This document shows, one piece after another, positions 10,601-22,481 of a stretch of 64,000 bases of DNA (positions within the stretch are counted from its first letter, which is position 1; every line of letters begins with the position of its first letter). The notes under the pieces were generated by a model. That model saw only the letters and a list, made by a program, of their open reading frames with translations. It was not told the origin of the DNA and did no database searches. The position numbers and the translations under genes are program-made. Origin of the DNA: Chytridium lagenaria (Eukaryota; Chytridiomycota; Chytridiomycetes; Chytridiales; Chytridiaceae). The stretch is from positions 62,001-126,000 of the forward strand of contig JAHLKC010000109.1 of NCBI GenBank assembly GCA_025449115.1, written 5' to 3'.

Positions 10601-11200
10601 GCGGAATCCGGTGGCATTCACTTCGACAAAAGTCTGATATTGAGGTTAGGTACATGTTTGACGAATGCATGGTTGGTAAAGCCCCTCACCTGGAGTTTTG
10701 TGAGATCGTGCTGAAAGAGCGACAAAGCTTCCTTGAGATTCAAAAGAGCCGTTTGACTTCTTGACGACGGCTTGCTAAGGATCAACCGCTTCTTGTCCAC
10801 AAGTGACCTCAGACGAACTTTGAACTCTGCCTCTTTTTGCAGATAAAATGCATTGATCTAGAAACGATGACAGGAGATTTAATCCAAATATTGCTCCATC
10901 AATGTCGAGGCGTCAAACATTACAAACCTTTTCAAGCTCTCTTTCCAACTTGAAGAAGAATGCCGTCTTGAGCGATTGAAGCTCATCTGCATTCGGGGGC
11001 GGCGGGGCGGAGAGCGTAAATTGCTCACCCTCAACACCCCCAATAATCTTTTTGAGTGCCTTGTAGTTCAGGTAATGTGCGCCACCCCATTCCGACTGCT
11101 GCTCTTGGATGAACTTGCCGAACTACAGGAATGCATGCATGGTCAGATATGAAAAACAGGGCTTGATCTTCATTCAAACACAAGGTATACATACCTTCAT
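7670..11200 (-). CDS. PHO81: SPX-ankyrin-GDPD-like protein, PHO81/NUC-2 type
   Basis: Domain order is SPX (11200 to about 10500: MK-FGKFIQEQQSEWGG, then a Lys-rich helix and CFNNDVLAELTDAATT), six or so ankyrin repeats (about 10240-9480, e.g. YGRTPLHYAAMYGRYECTVF), and a C2-like linker with GHNYLEKKSYLQL. A C-terminal GDPD-fold region follows (LHTYW-type motif, then SLVEEYINVEVQLSRDL, GLCIDIKYPTSYERD, FIFSSFNPSIC, SNFLGIVCEATPL). This architecture is shared by yeast Gde1 (active phosphodiesterase) and Pho81 (CDK inhibitor of the phosphate pathway). Here the His-Arg-Gly and catalytic acidic residues of active GDPD are missing, which fits Pho81/NUC-2. SPX domains sense inositol pyrophosphates. 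The first exon is just ATGAAG (11195-11200), followed by an intron at 11123-11194. Further introns are at 10858-10927 and 9233-9289. Frame breaks lie in runs at 10469-10472 and 8061-8064. Confidence 0.85.
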
Positions 11201-13291
11201 GGCCCTTCAAATAAAATCGACAAAATCAGCAACCGGACAATTCTTGGGGAGATGAAGCATGAAACGGCAACTGCTCTTGAGGTCCCACAAGCTGTTCTCT
11301 AGTTGCCCAACGGAAGCAATCCTCGTCATGGTGATTGAAATGATCGGTATGTGGACTTACACTTGAAAGTTGGTTTTGTAACGTTGGTGATGTAGAAAGG
11401 CTGAAGTCACATAACGACAACATCCCTGTCACCCAAGAAAACTTGACCCGGTTTCATTCGAGGGCAGTACCAGGGTACGTTGATGGTTCGACCACCTGCT
11501 GACCGGCACTGTAGAATATCAATATCAGACTATGTTAGACGTATCGTCAAGTATGCGTCTATTGAAAAGGTCGTCATGATCTTGGTTTTAATATACGTTG
11601 ATCGGTAAGTTGGTTGACATAAAATGGCGTTCAGATTCAGTGGCTGATAAATAAGGCTTTAGTATCTGCGAGACCCATAGGACGTTCACAATTTCTTCTC
11701 TAACCAGCCATCGGTAATGATTTTAAGCTATTGGGGCTGTTTTTTATTGACTTTTCTTAGGTTCCTCATATCTGCAATCACTGCAGGAAGCAAGGCAATT
11801 AGTGACGTTTATTGCACAAATACACATTTTGGCAAAGTAGGCGGTATTACTCTTCAAGAGCTTAATCTATTAGAGTTGGAGGTAATTTTAGTGACTTTTA
11901 GGCCGTTGTCTTTCATCGAACTTGTATTTAGTTTTTTGTTTCAGAAGAGATGCCGTTTGACTTATGTATTCTAGTTTTGCACAATGATAAACTGGCGGCT
12001 GGCGTGCAACCACGCTCAAATACAGCAATACTATGTAAACCGTGAGTTCTGTGTTATGTTCGCTTTTGTGGCATTTTGCTGGGTTTTTTTATTCACTAAA
12101 TTCCTAATTGCCTTCTATTTTATGATCTGAATTACAGTGGTTCGCACAAGTTCTTTCTACTACATAAGATGATTTAGGAACGCCATGCGAGGGCCCCTGC
12201 ATGTCCATGTTTGCTTCGGTGGCACGATACCTGATGAATCCGTAAAAACGCGATTCTTATATGCCGTCATGTTGTTAGCTATGGCAAGATTCCTCCAAAT
12301 AATCTATAACCTTAGAGATCACTGTTGGAGAAGGGCTTTCTCAACTTTCTTAGTTGGGGTGTAATCCATAATTGCGACGATCTTCATACCGTCGTCCTTG
12401 ATGTAAATAATGGAAATAAAAGAGAGAAACATAATAACGTATGTTTAACGTGTAGATAGTCGATTGGGTGATATCGCTTGCAGTCCCCGATGGTGTCTTC
12501 TTGTCAGAGTTTTACTCAAATACCAATCAGAACTAATACTTTTTTTCAAGCGTACTGCATACTGGCCGTTCGCATAGGTAGGGTTGCTCATACTGTAGTA
12601 AAGAGGTGAACTGTTACATCTTGCCACTGTATCAAAATATTGTGTGTAACATTTATTTATTTATTATTTTCTTCTTTGCACTACTCCCAAAACACTTGCC
12701 CTCCTCATCAAAACGTTCTGTGAAAAAAGGGGGTCAAGGCACCACCACCATCAGATCCGTCTTTTATAATTATTATTACTTGAAAACTATACCTTAAAAC
12801 AACGACGACGGACTCGAAGGAGACGACAGACAGAGTGTACAGGGTGGATCATCAACACACTCCTCCTTCCCTTAAATACTCATTTGCTCCTGTGAGGGGT
12901 ATTCGTTGGAAGGAACGGAAGGGTTAGAAGGGCTTCAACTACGACTACCCTGCCAGTTCACTTGTAAAGTAATTGGAACAGGCTGAAGGGGGCTTGAACT
13001 GCTCATAAGGACGTCATTATCTTTCTTTTTGAATGAGCATTCCTGGAACAGTCATGAGGTAGAATAGACACTATAGTTTGCTCTTTGGATGAATGGATTT
13101 GACGGATCGCTGACTTTTCCACCTTCAGCAACAGGGATCGTTCAGGAACAATAAAGACCATCTCCACCTCAGCCTCGGCTGGATTGGTAGATGATCTTGC
13201 GTTCGACTCAACCTTCAAGATCGAAGAGGAAGTTGGCAGAAGGTTTTATCTCAATGCCAACCCAGACTCTGCGCACACAAAGAATGCCAAC
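11201..13291. other. Intergenic region between divergent PHO81-like and flippase genes
   Basis: About 2.1 kb without a gene I can support. The minus strand at 11226-11600 has two small frames (one reads MTTFSIDAYLTI before a possible splice site) that might be a short gene, but nothing in them is recognisable. 11700-12800 is AT-rich with no clear coding signal. The flippase ORF is open upstream to about 13184 with no ATG before 13292, so an upstream coding exon near 13000-13180 is possible. Confidence 0.45.
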
Positions 13292-16200
13292 ATGGAACCC
13301 ATCGTCGTAGGTCCTCCATGGATGAGGAGGAATCCGGCCTGGAGGTGCCTCTGCGCTCCTTACTTAGCCATCCTCAGGAATATAGAGAGGAAGAAGAGGC
13401 GGTCAAGGAATCCTTTTATTGACAATACCGTCCGGACCGCAAGATACACTGTGGCGAGCTTTATTCCAAAGCAGCTGGCTGCTCAATTTTCCAAAATTGC
13501 AAACGTTTATTTCCTCTTTATCGTCATCCTCCAGGTGAGTACTTTATATCCGATGGATGCAAATTACGTTTGGGAGGCTGATGTTAGCTTTTTCACAGGC
13601 CATCCCGGATCTCAGCCCCACAGGTCGATTCACCACCATTGTCCCTCTCTCCGTCTTCCTCATCTTCTCCATGGCGAGAGAAGCCTACGACGACTACTTC
13701 CGACACAAACACGATGCCGCAGAAAACAACAGCCCCGTTCGCCGCCTTCGTGTAGAGCACAAAGGCTCAAAACGGCGCCGGTCCACCAGGAGTGAAAATG
13801 ATCATGAAATGTCTATCATAGAGAGCAGTGCTGGACACCTCAACTCTATGTGGGAGGAAGTGCCGTGCAAAGCTCTTCATGTGGGAGATATTGTGTCTGT
13901 AAGGGATAGGGAGTTTATTCCGGCGGATTTAATTGTTCTTGCGACTACAAACGATAATGGAACATGTTTCATTGAGACGTCAAACCTCGATGGAGAGACT
14001 AATTTGAAGCTGCGGCAGGCGTTAAAGCCCACAAACGATGCCATCACGGATCTCAACTCGCTGGCTGACTACCAAGGTATGTATTTCTCAATTGTCTCTC
14101 TACTTATCATTTATTAATCGATCTTGTACCCGTAGCTGTTATCCATGCTGAGCCTCCATCCGGCGACCTTTACAATTTTGACGGCTATATCGTGTCCGGA
14201 AAGACCCGTACCCCTCTCACAGTCAACCAACTCATCCAGCGAGGTGCCACTCTCCGCAACACAAAGAAATATTTGGCACCGTCGTGTACAGCGGTGAGCA
14301 ATCCAAGATTCGCATGAACTCCAACAGCGAACCAAAAACCAAAGCCCCCCATCTCGAACGTCTTACCAACAAAATCATTATCGCCATCTTCTTTATTCTT
14401 GTTTGTCTTTCAAGTGCATGCGTTGTTGCTTTTATCAACTGGGATTTGAAGGAGAATAAGCAGGGAGAGAGACATTGGTATTTGGCCTTCTTGAGTTACT
14501 CTGCGGCAGATTACATCAGAAACTTTTTCTCTTATATCGTGCTGTATAACGCGTTCATCCCCATCTCGCTCTATGTGACCCTGGAGGTTGTGAAGCTCAT
14601 GCAGGTGGTGTGGATGAATAACGATTTGGCAATGTATGATGCCGAACGTGATATTCCTGCCGAGGCGCATACAAGTTCGCTCAATGAAGAGCTTGGTCAA
14701 GTCCAATATCTCTTTTCAGACAAAACTGTGAGTACTTTACTTATTCCTTCTGACTACTCTCATTACATATACTGACCGTCTTAATTAGGGCACTTTAACC
14801 GAAAACATTATGGAGTTTCGTCTCTTTAGTGTCGCAGGAAAACGCTGCCGCCACTTTTCTGTCCCTGACTTCGAGCACTCTGTGCATGCCGACACCATCA
14901 TCTCCGACCTCGTCCAAGCCCGTTCCTCCGGCTCCCGCCTTTCCCCCGAACTTCAGCAAACCTTTGATTTCCTTGAAGCTGTCGCACTTTGCCAAAGCGT
15001 CGTCGCCGATCCGCAAGAAGTTAAGGACCAACAGGGACTCAGCGCTGTATTGCGTCAAAGTCCTTCCGACCTTGCGATCGTCTACCAAGCCTCATCTGCG
15101 GATGAAGTTGCGCTTTTGAATGCAGCTAGGGATATGTTCTTTACGTTTAAGGGACGCAGTCCTACCACTGTGACACTCAATATTTTGAACTCGAGGGAAG
15201 ACATCTCATACACACATTCTTGATACGATTGAATTCACGAGTGATAGGAAAAGGATGACGGTTATTTACCGGTACCCGAACGGCCGAATTGTATTGCTGT
15301 GCAAGGGTGCCGACTCTATGATTTTAGAGAGATTACAACCTGATCATCTGATAACCAGAGACCAAGCCGCTGTCAACGCTAAAACCACGGACGACATCTC
15401 CGTCTTTGCGTCAAAAGGTCTCCGCACGCTCCTCTACTCATACCGCATTCTCGAACAATCCGAGTACGAGGCCTGGGCGGCGAAATATGCGGACGCTAGC
15501 AGTGCGTTGCAAAATCGTGTCCAGAGAATGGCGGAGGTTGCTGAAGAGATTGAACAGAATTTGATGCTGCTCGGCGCAACTGCGATTGAGGATCGATTGC
15601 AGGATGGGGTTCCTGAAACGATTGAGAAGTTGCGGAGGGCTGGGATTAAGGTGTGGATGTTGACGGGAGATAAAACGGAAACGGCGATTAACATTGGACA
15701 TACATGCAGTATTATTCGACCGGATTCGACGGTGCTAGTCGTTAAAGAGGAGGGAGGTGGGGGGTTGGCGAGTATTGAGAGGTCACTTGAGGAAGCGATT
15801 GATATGTTTAGAAGGATTAAGGTTGGGAAGGGCGGGGACGAGATGTATAAGGAGACAAAAACGCACGTTGTTGCGGTCATTGAGGGAGGGACGTTAACAA
15901 AGATCGAGAAGCAACATGCGAAACTCATCAATGATTCCAATACCACCCTTTCCTCATCCAAGTCCTCATCTACCGTCTCCATCCTTAACCGTTTCCTTGA
16001 CCTCGCCATGGCCTCTGATAGTGTGGTTTGTTGTCGTTTCTCTCCCTCCCAGAAAGCATTGATGGTGACGCAAGTTCGTGTGAGACTGCTTAAATCGCAT
16101 AAGGGGGTTCAGCGCTTGATAAAGAGATTTCGGGAGGCGGTCCTAGTGCATCGCAGAGGTTTTGGGCGTCTCTGACATTGGAGCCTAAGCCGTCGGGGGT

Positions 16201-17558
16201 GACGCTTGCAATTGGGGATGGAGCGAATGATATTCCGATGATTGAGAGTGCGCATGTGGGTATTGGGATTACTGGACGGGAGGGACTTGCGGCGTCAAGG
16301 TCGGCGGATTATGCGATTGCGAAATTCAGATTCTTGCAGGTATGGGGAACTTATGATGTTGAAGTTTTTTAATTTGTTCCGTTCGTATGAGAATGCTGAC
16401 TTTAATTAGCCTCTTCTTTTTGTTCATGGTCGCTGGTCGTATGTGAGAAATCTTTGTTCACTTTGGGAACGTTTTATAAGGTTAGTATCCCATTCTTTCT
16501 TTGCTATCGTCCCTCTCATTTCACTTGTGATAGACTAATCCCTATCTATTTAGAACGTGGCTTTCTACGGAACCCAAATCGTCTTCCAATACTGGACAGG
16601 CGCATCAGGAACCTCCCTTTACGAGCAATGGACACTTGCCAGTAACAACCTTCTCTTCACCTCCCTCCCCGTCGTCGTGGTTGGTATCCTCGAAAAAGAT
16701 CTCAACCGCAGCACCCTTATGGCCGTTCCCGAACTTTACCGCTTCGGTCAAATGAACCAAGGTCTCAATTTCCGCCTATTCATCAAATGGATGATGCAGG
16801 GTGGTCTTCACGCTATCCTCGCTGTCGTCGTCCCCGCTATTTACTACGGAGGATTCTGGACAAAGGGACCGGATGTGCTCAAGATGAACTTACCGCCTGA
16901 TTTGACAGATTCGATGAACTGGACGAGGAATTTGTTGATGAGTGATGGGAGTGGTCAGTTCCAAGAAACCGGACTGTTTGCATTCGGTATCCTTCCATAC
17001 ACGATTTCCATCATTTTCTGTACCGTCAAGATCCTCTACACAGAATCTCACACGTGGACTTGGGTTCATCACCTTGTCGCAGGGTTGACCTTTGCGCTGT
17101 GGATTCTCTGGAACATTATCTATTCGTACATCTGGCCCTATTTGGGCTATGACAACGCACCCGAGTTTTTCGGGTTTATGGTGGCCGCTCGCGCGTGTCC
17201 AGCTACCGTTTGGACAATCGCGGTGGTGACGGCGGTCATTGGCCTCATGTTTGTAGAATACTGGGTGAATGCGATGGGATGGTTGAACCGGTTAAGGCAT
17301 TGGGGGAAACGGGGCGGGAGAGATGAAGCTGGTGTGGCTGTTAATGAGGATAAGGTGAGAAGGTTTGTGGAGGTGGAGAGGCTGGGGAGTAAAGGGGGGA
17401 TGAGCTTGAAGGCTTTGAGGTATCAGATGGCGAGGGAGGATGCAGCGGTTGCGGCTGCGAATGCGGTTGGGGAGCATGATTGGGGGAAAGAGGTGAAGTG
17501 GTGGCAGGTTTGGGAGAGAAGGCATGGTATTACGTCGGATCTTTGTGAGGAGGATTGA
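13292..17558 (+). CDS. P4-type ATPase (phospholipid flippase)
   Basis: P4-ATPases move phospholipids from the outer or lumenal leaflet to the cytosolic leaflet, usually with a CDC50 partner. The N-terminal motifs are [17 protein letters not shown] and [11 protein letters not shown]. The actuator domain has [14 protein letters not shown]. The phosphorylation site is DKT|GTLTEN, split by an intron at about 14729-14788. The nucleotide domain has [20 protein letters not shown], and [13 protein letters not shown]. The hinge is [10 protein letters not shown]. The C-terminal membrane part reads [13 protein letters not shown] and [21 protein letters not shown]. The overall form is like fungal Dnf3-type flippases, but the subclass is inferred. 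Frame breaks sit in short runs at 14263-14265, 15183-15186, 15195-15197, 16103-16107 and 16448-16450. Each is fixed by one added base and each falls inside conserved sequence, so I do not call a pseudogene. The frame is open upstream without an ATG, so the start may be too short. Confidence 0.88.
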
Positions 17559-18169
17559 ATGTTGTAATTGTGTTTGTTTCTATTTTTATTTTTTGGAGGC
17601 CTTGTTTTACATATGTAACTCGTACACTTCGTTTTTTACTTCCTCTTACACTACTTTTGTCTGTTTTCGGTGGAAGCCAGGCTTTCTCTATATCTTGGTT
17701 CAACGTTTTTTAATAATCTTGGTTTAAAATCTTCTTGGACCTGGTTTCTATTCTTCTTTTCCTTTCTGATATCTCTCTCACTATTTACCACTCGTAACTT
17801 TTACCTCTTTGTTTTTAGCTATAGAGCGACTATCATGTCCCCCATCTCACTTGGTCATTGTTTTCTTTTCACGCTCTTGTCTTGAAGCACTTCAATTCCA
17901 TCCTCTCCCCTGCCTGTGCATGCCTTTCCATATAGAAGCGTTGACAGCTGTTCAATGCATACGTGTTGTTTGTTGTGTGAATCATCTATGTATGTTGATA
18001 ACCCTTGTTTTAAGAAACTTTAGATTATTTTTTTTGGAATATTATTACTCTGGCGCAGTCACCTCCAGTTCTTGCATGGATTCACAAACATTTTTTTTCG
18101 TGTCCTAAAAAGAATAGAGTGGACTCAAGGGCTTTACATCTCAACCGATTTAAAAAGCAATCAGGCGTC
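17559..18169. other. Intergenic: flippase 3' end and FAP1 promoter side
   Basis: T-rich sequence of about 610 bp between two genes on the same strand. I see no gene or RNA in it. The long T/C tracts around 17570-17830 are typical of fungal 3' and promoter DNA. Confidence 0.6.
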
Positions 18170-21100
18170 ATGGCCGACCCCTCAACTACCAACGTCAACA
18201 TTCCACCTCAGGAAGGATCATCGCAAAACCAGAGAACCCGTCGTCATCGTCGCCCTCGACAAAAGCAAGCCAACATATCAAGCACAGAAGGACTTCCGCA
18301 AACGGCTTCTACCTCTTCTACCATGAATGCCAATGTTCCCATGCAAACGAGTGGAGAACCTTCTGGAGGTGGTGATCGCAATGGAAGAGGATCTCTGAAC
18401 CCCAATGCATCTTCCTTTACACCTGGGGGCCCTCGTCGTAATCCTCCGTCGGCGGATGCTCCTCAAGAGCCACCCCGCAGTCGTAACAGAAGGTCGAGAG
18501 GTCGTGGGACTGGACCGTCTACACCTCAACAGGCTGGACAAAATCTTCCGCCATCACCAGCGACCATACCGATGGGTCCTTCATCAAATAATTCGGAATC
18601 TAATCGCCGGAGACAAGGACCAAGACCACAAAACGGACAAGGGCCGGCACCGAGACCGCAAAACAGCCAAGGATCATGGAGACCTCAAAATACTCCAGGT
18701 CCACCACAAAGACAACATCGACCCACTGAGCCCATCCAGAACCTTAAGGTCGCCGAACCGAACACAGGAGGAAGGCGTCTACCCAACATCAACACACCTC
18801 GTCGACCTCAAAAACCTCAAATAGATCCCACCGACCTTGTCGAATCTCTCACCGCATCCCTCAGTGACGGTTCCTACGAATGCATGGTTTTGTTTTGACA
18901 AAGTGCGTCCCCACCATAAGATCTGGACATGCCATCAGTGCTGTCACGCCGTCTTCCACATAAAGGTACTTTTTTCCTTTTCCCTTTCATTTCTAAAGTA
19001 GCCAAGTGCATAAAAGAATGGAGTTCTCAAGCCGGACCTTCAAGCGCTGCAGTGCCACCCGCGGATAATCAAACATGGAGATGCCCTGGATGTCAACATA
19101 AGTATGGTGAACGACCTGTTGCGATGTGCTTTTGCAGAAAGGTGGAGGATGTACAGGGGAATAAATTTCTTACACCCCATGCTTGTGGTAATCCTTGTTT
19201 GAGGGGACGGAGTTGCATGCACCGATGCAGGTATGCTTGGCGTTTTTTATATCGTGAATATATATATGTACGGTGGTTCTGACATTTTTTTGGATGCATT
19301 TGCAGCATGGAATGTCATCCGGGACCTTGCAGACCTTGTGAGTGACGGCACCACCTGAGAATTGCTTCTGTGGAAAGAATACTTTTGTGTTTAGATGCGC
19401 GAGGTTGTGAAGGGGAACGTTAACAGGGCGTGTGGGGAGGTGAGTTTATTCATTGGTAACAATTTAGGGCTTGGTTTATTTATACTTTTTTAAACATAGG
19501 TCTGTGGGAAGAAACAGTCCTGCGGTATCCATACCTGCCCGACCCTGCCACGATGGTCCCTGCCGGAATGCCCCATCACCAATGACCATCTCTGTCGATG
19601 CGGAAAGACTCACGTTACTCTACCGTGTGGGACTTCTCCTGATCAAGATGTGTTGTGTCGGAAACCATGTGGAATTGCGTTTCGATGTGGAGAACATCTG
19701 TGTGAACTTGTTTGCCATGACGCGAGAAATCATGGGACGGTTTTGCCTGGTGGACCCGGAGTCATTGAGACGTGTCCTTGTGGACGGACGAAGGTTGAGA
19801 CGCTGCTTGGAAGGAATAGGGAAAGCTGTACAGAGGGCATTCCCACGTGTAAAGCAAAATGTGCGAGAAAGTAAGTAGCTCATTCCCATCTTTTTGGTTC
19901 CGTACGTTAATACTGTATACTTAGACTTGCATGCGGGCACCAATGCGAAAGGCTCTGTCATATTGGCGAATGTCCGCCTTGTTCCGTAGAAATCGAGAGG
20001 ATCTGTCGATGCGGGTCATCCCGTGTTTTCATGAAATGCGCAAGTACCCTTGATAAGAACGCAGGCGTGCAAGACTTCTTATGTGATCGTATCTGCAAAT
20101 CCAATCGACTCTGCAAGCGCCACAAATGCAACAGCGTCTGTTGTCCGGGCACTGAAGGAGTACATGCATGTAATGCAATGTGTGGAAAACTATTGAGGGT
20201 GAGTTTATTGTTCTTCGCACAAAGCTAATTTTTATTTAGTGTGGTCAACACAACTGTAATTTCGTTTGTGGTCATAATGGACCTTGCCATGATTGTTATG
20301 AAGGTGTCAGTTTCGATGAACTTGCTTGTGCTTGCGGGAGGACGAGGATGTATCCACCTATTCCTTGTGGGACGTTACCGCCGAAATGCGATCTTCCTTG
20401 TCAAAGGGAACTTCCGTGTGGGCATGTCTCGTATAGCGTACATACGTGTCACCCGGATGATGAACCGTGTCCTCCCTGTGTTGTTTTCGTTGAAAAGCAA
20501 TGGTGAGTTTTTCTGTTATTTTTTTGTTTGGCGTAATGACGTATAATAATGGCTGGTTTTTAGTGCTTGCGGAAAGAAGGTTATGGGAAATATTCCTTGT
20601 TCGAGACAAAGCGCACTTTCTTGTGGATCGCCGTGTTTACAAACTTTGGCAGCTTGCGGACACCAATGCAAAAGGTGAGTTTGGTCGCTTAGTAAGTTTG
20701 AATAACCTTGGTGTTTGTAGGTTCTGCCACAATGGACCTTGCCTTGAAGAAGGGACTCGATGTCAAGGCAAATGCCTTCGTGCTCGTCCTATGTGCGGAC
20801 ATGTGTAAGTTTCTTAGCTCACGTTTAGTTTTATCCATTACCATTTTTATTCTTCTCACTTTTCCTTAAAGCTGCGATCAACTTTGCCACGAAACATCTT
20901 TTTGCACCGAAGAACGTCCCTGCAAAACCCCCATTCAACAAACTTGCCCCTGTGGTAATCGCAATTCCGACATCCCCTGCGGCGCATGGAAAGAATCCAT
21001 TGGTAACCCTCGTGGCGCCCACCTCCCCTGCGACGAATCCTGCGCACGCTTAGATCGCAACAAACGCCTCGCCGACGCACTAAACATTACACCCTCAACC

Positions 21101-22081
21101 GAAGCTCCAAAACCTCTCGAAGTCTACGAAGAATACCTCCACCGTTTTGCTCTAGCGAATCCCGCCATCGTCAAAACCACTGAACAAACCCTTCAAGAAT
21201 TTCTCGCAAACCCATCTCGAAAACTCTTGCATTTCCCACATGCGAATCCGAGGACGAATCGATTTGTGGCGGGGATCGTGGAGCATTATGGGCTTACTGC
21301 CGAGGTGATTGATGCGGAACGGAAGCAGGCTTCGGTTGTCGCGAGGAAAGCGGGGAAGGGGGGATGGGCTGTGCCGAACCCCCTTCTGAGTGTTGCGTGT
21401 AAGACATTTAAGGGAAAGAGCGCTGCAGCTGTTGTTATTTCAAGGACTGGAGGATTATCCTTTAGTGTGAAGACGGCGACGGCGTTTAACGGCGTCACGG
21501 CAAACGGATTCTTTGTGATGGGATTGCAAGATGGGATTGAGACAAAGGACATTGAGATTATTACTGAGGTGAGTTTCTTTTTCCATATTTTACCTGCAAG
21601 AAGTAAATATATTAACGTGTCGTTCTCGCAGCCTATTGTGGGACCCATCAGTGTCTGCTGGGTCGGCGAAAACGGTGATTGCATAATCCTCCCAGCTTGT
21701 CTTTCACAAAAGACCCCCGCTTCCGGCCACAACCTTCTCATCGACAAGGAACCCTCACTCACTAGTATCTTCCTTTACAACGCCTGGGCTACCTCTGTTC
21801 ATCTGTGTCGTACTGAAGACGACGGGACCGTTATACGGTTCTTGCCTTCAGCGTGGCAGGATAAACCGGCGACCTCCAAGGCGTGGCAGCTTCCTATGAA
21901 GACAGCGCGGCAGGTGGTTTCTCAGAGTAACCCATATGCAGCGTTGGCGGGAAATGACGGGAGCGTCGCTGCGGTGGCGACGGTTCAAGTCGTAAAGGTG
22001 GATGAGACGCCTACGCCGGAGGATTGGGAGGAAGCGTTGGCGGAGCCAACTGTTGAGAGTTCATGGGCTGATTCTGTTTGA
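18170..22081 (+). CDS. FAP1: NFX1-type zinc-finger protein with R3H domain
   Basis: Homologues of FAP1/NFX1 are cysteine-rich regulators with ubiquitin-ligase or transcriptional roles. Yeast Fap1 binds FKBP12. The N-terminal 230 residues are disordered and rich in Arg, Pro, Gln and Asn. A RING-like finger follows (YECMV, then DKVRPHHKIWTCHQCCHAVFH), and then a long series of NFX1 fingers of the form C-G-H-x-C...C-H-x-G-x-C. Examples are CHPGPCRPC, CGEHLCELVCH, LACGHQCERLCHIGECPPC, CHNGPCHDC and CHNGPCLEE. The C-terminus has an R3H domain (FPHANPRTNRFVAGIVEHYG) and a degenerate RRM-like region, ending SSWADSV. There are about nine introns, for example at 18966-19006 and near 21570-21632. One frame break sits in the T run 18888-18891 just inside the RING. 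A second region (19380-19440) did not resolve cleanly. The start is the ATG at 18170 before the disordered tail. Confidence 0.88.
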
Positions 22082-22481
22082 GGCCCTGGCTTTTTCACAA
22101 CCCTCGCCACGCTAGTTTTTTTATTATGATTCTAGACATTTCGCCGTATGTGAAGACGTCAGCAAGCAGAAACTCTAAAATCATCAAACGTTTCATGTAT
22201 ACTCTCATATCCATCATAAATATATTGTCTTTGCATAATTTTCCATTTAAATCAACATGGCGACAAGGGGAAAATAATAACAGTTGCGGCGTTAACGATT
22301 GTAAAACGACATAAAGAACCACACAACAAAATCAAGGAAAACCCAAACAACAAACTAAAGAACCAACAACAACAATAATCACCACAACCTTTCACATCTC
22401 ACTCCATGACATCTCCGACTCAAAATCAATACCATCTTGCATCGCTCCATCACTTGCTCTCCAGATCCTATCCCCATTACC
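22082..22481. other. 3' ends of convergent FAP1 and unknown gene
   Basis: 400 bp between two convergent stop codons. The sequence is A-rich around 22320-22400. I see nothing else in it. Confidence 0.6.

Noticed and set aside
11226..11600. Small minus-strand spliced gene
   Set aside because: A short Met-initiated frame and a possible intron exist, but the joined product matches nothing I know and could be chance.
15434..16009. 191-codon minus-strand ORF opposite the flippase
   Set aside because: It is the mirror of a conserved P4-ATPase exon with strong coding evidence on the plus strand; its product is Ser/Ile/Pro-rich filler.
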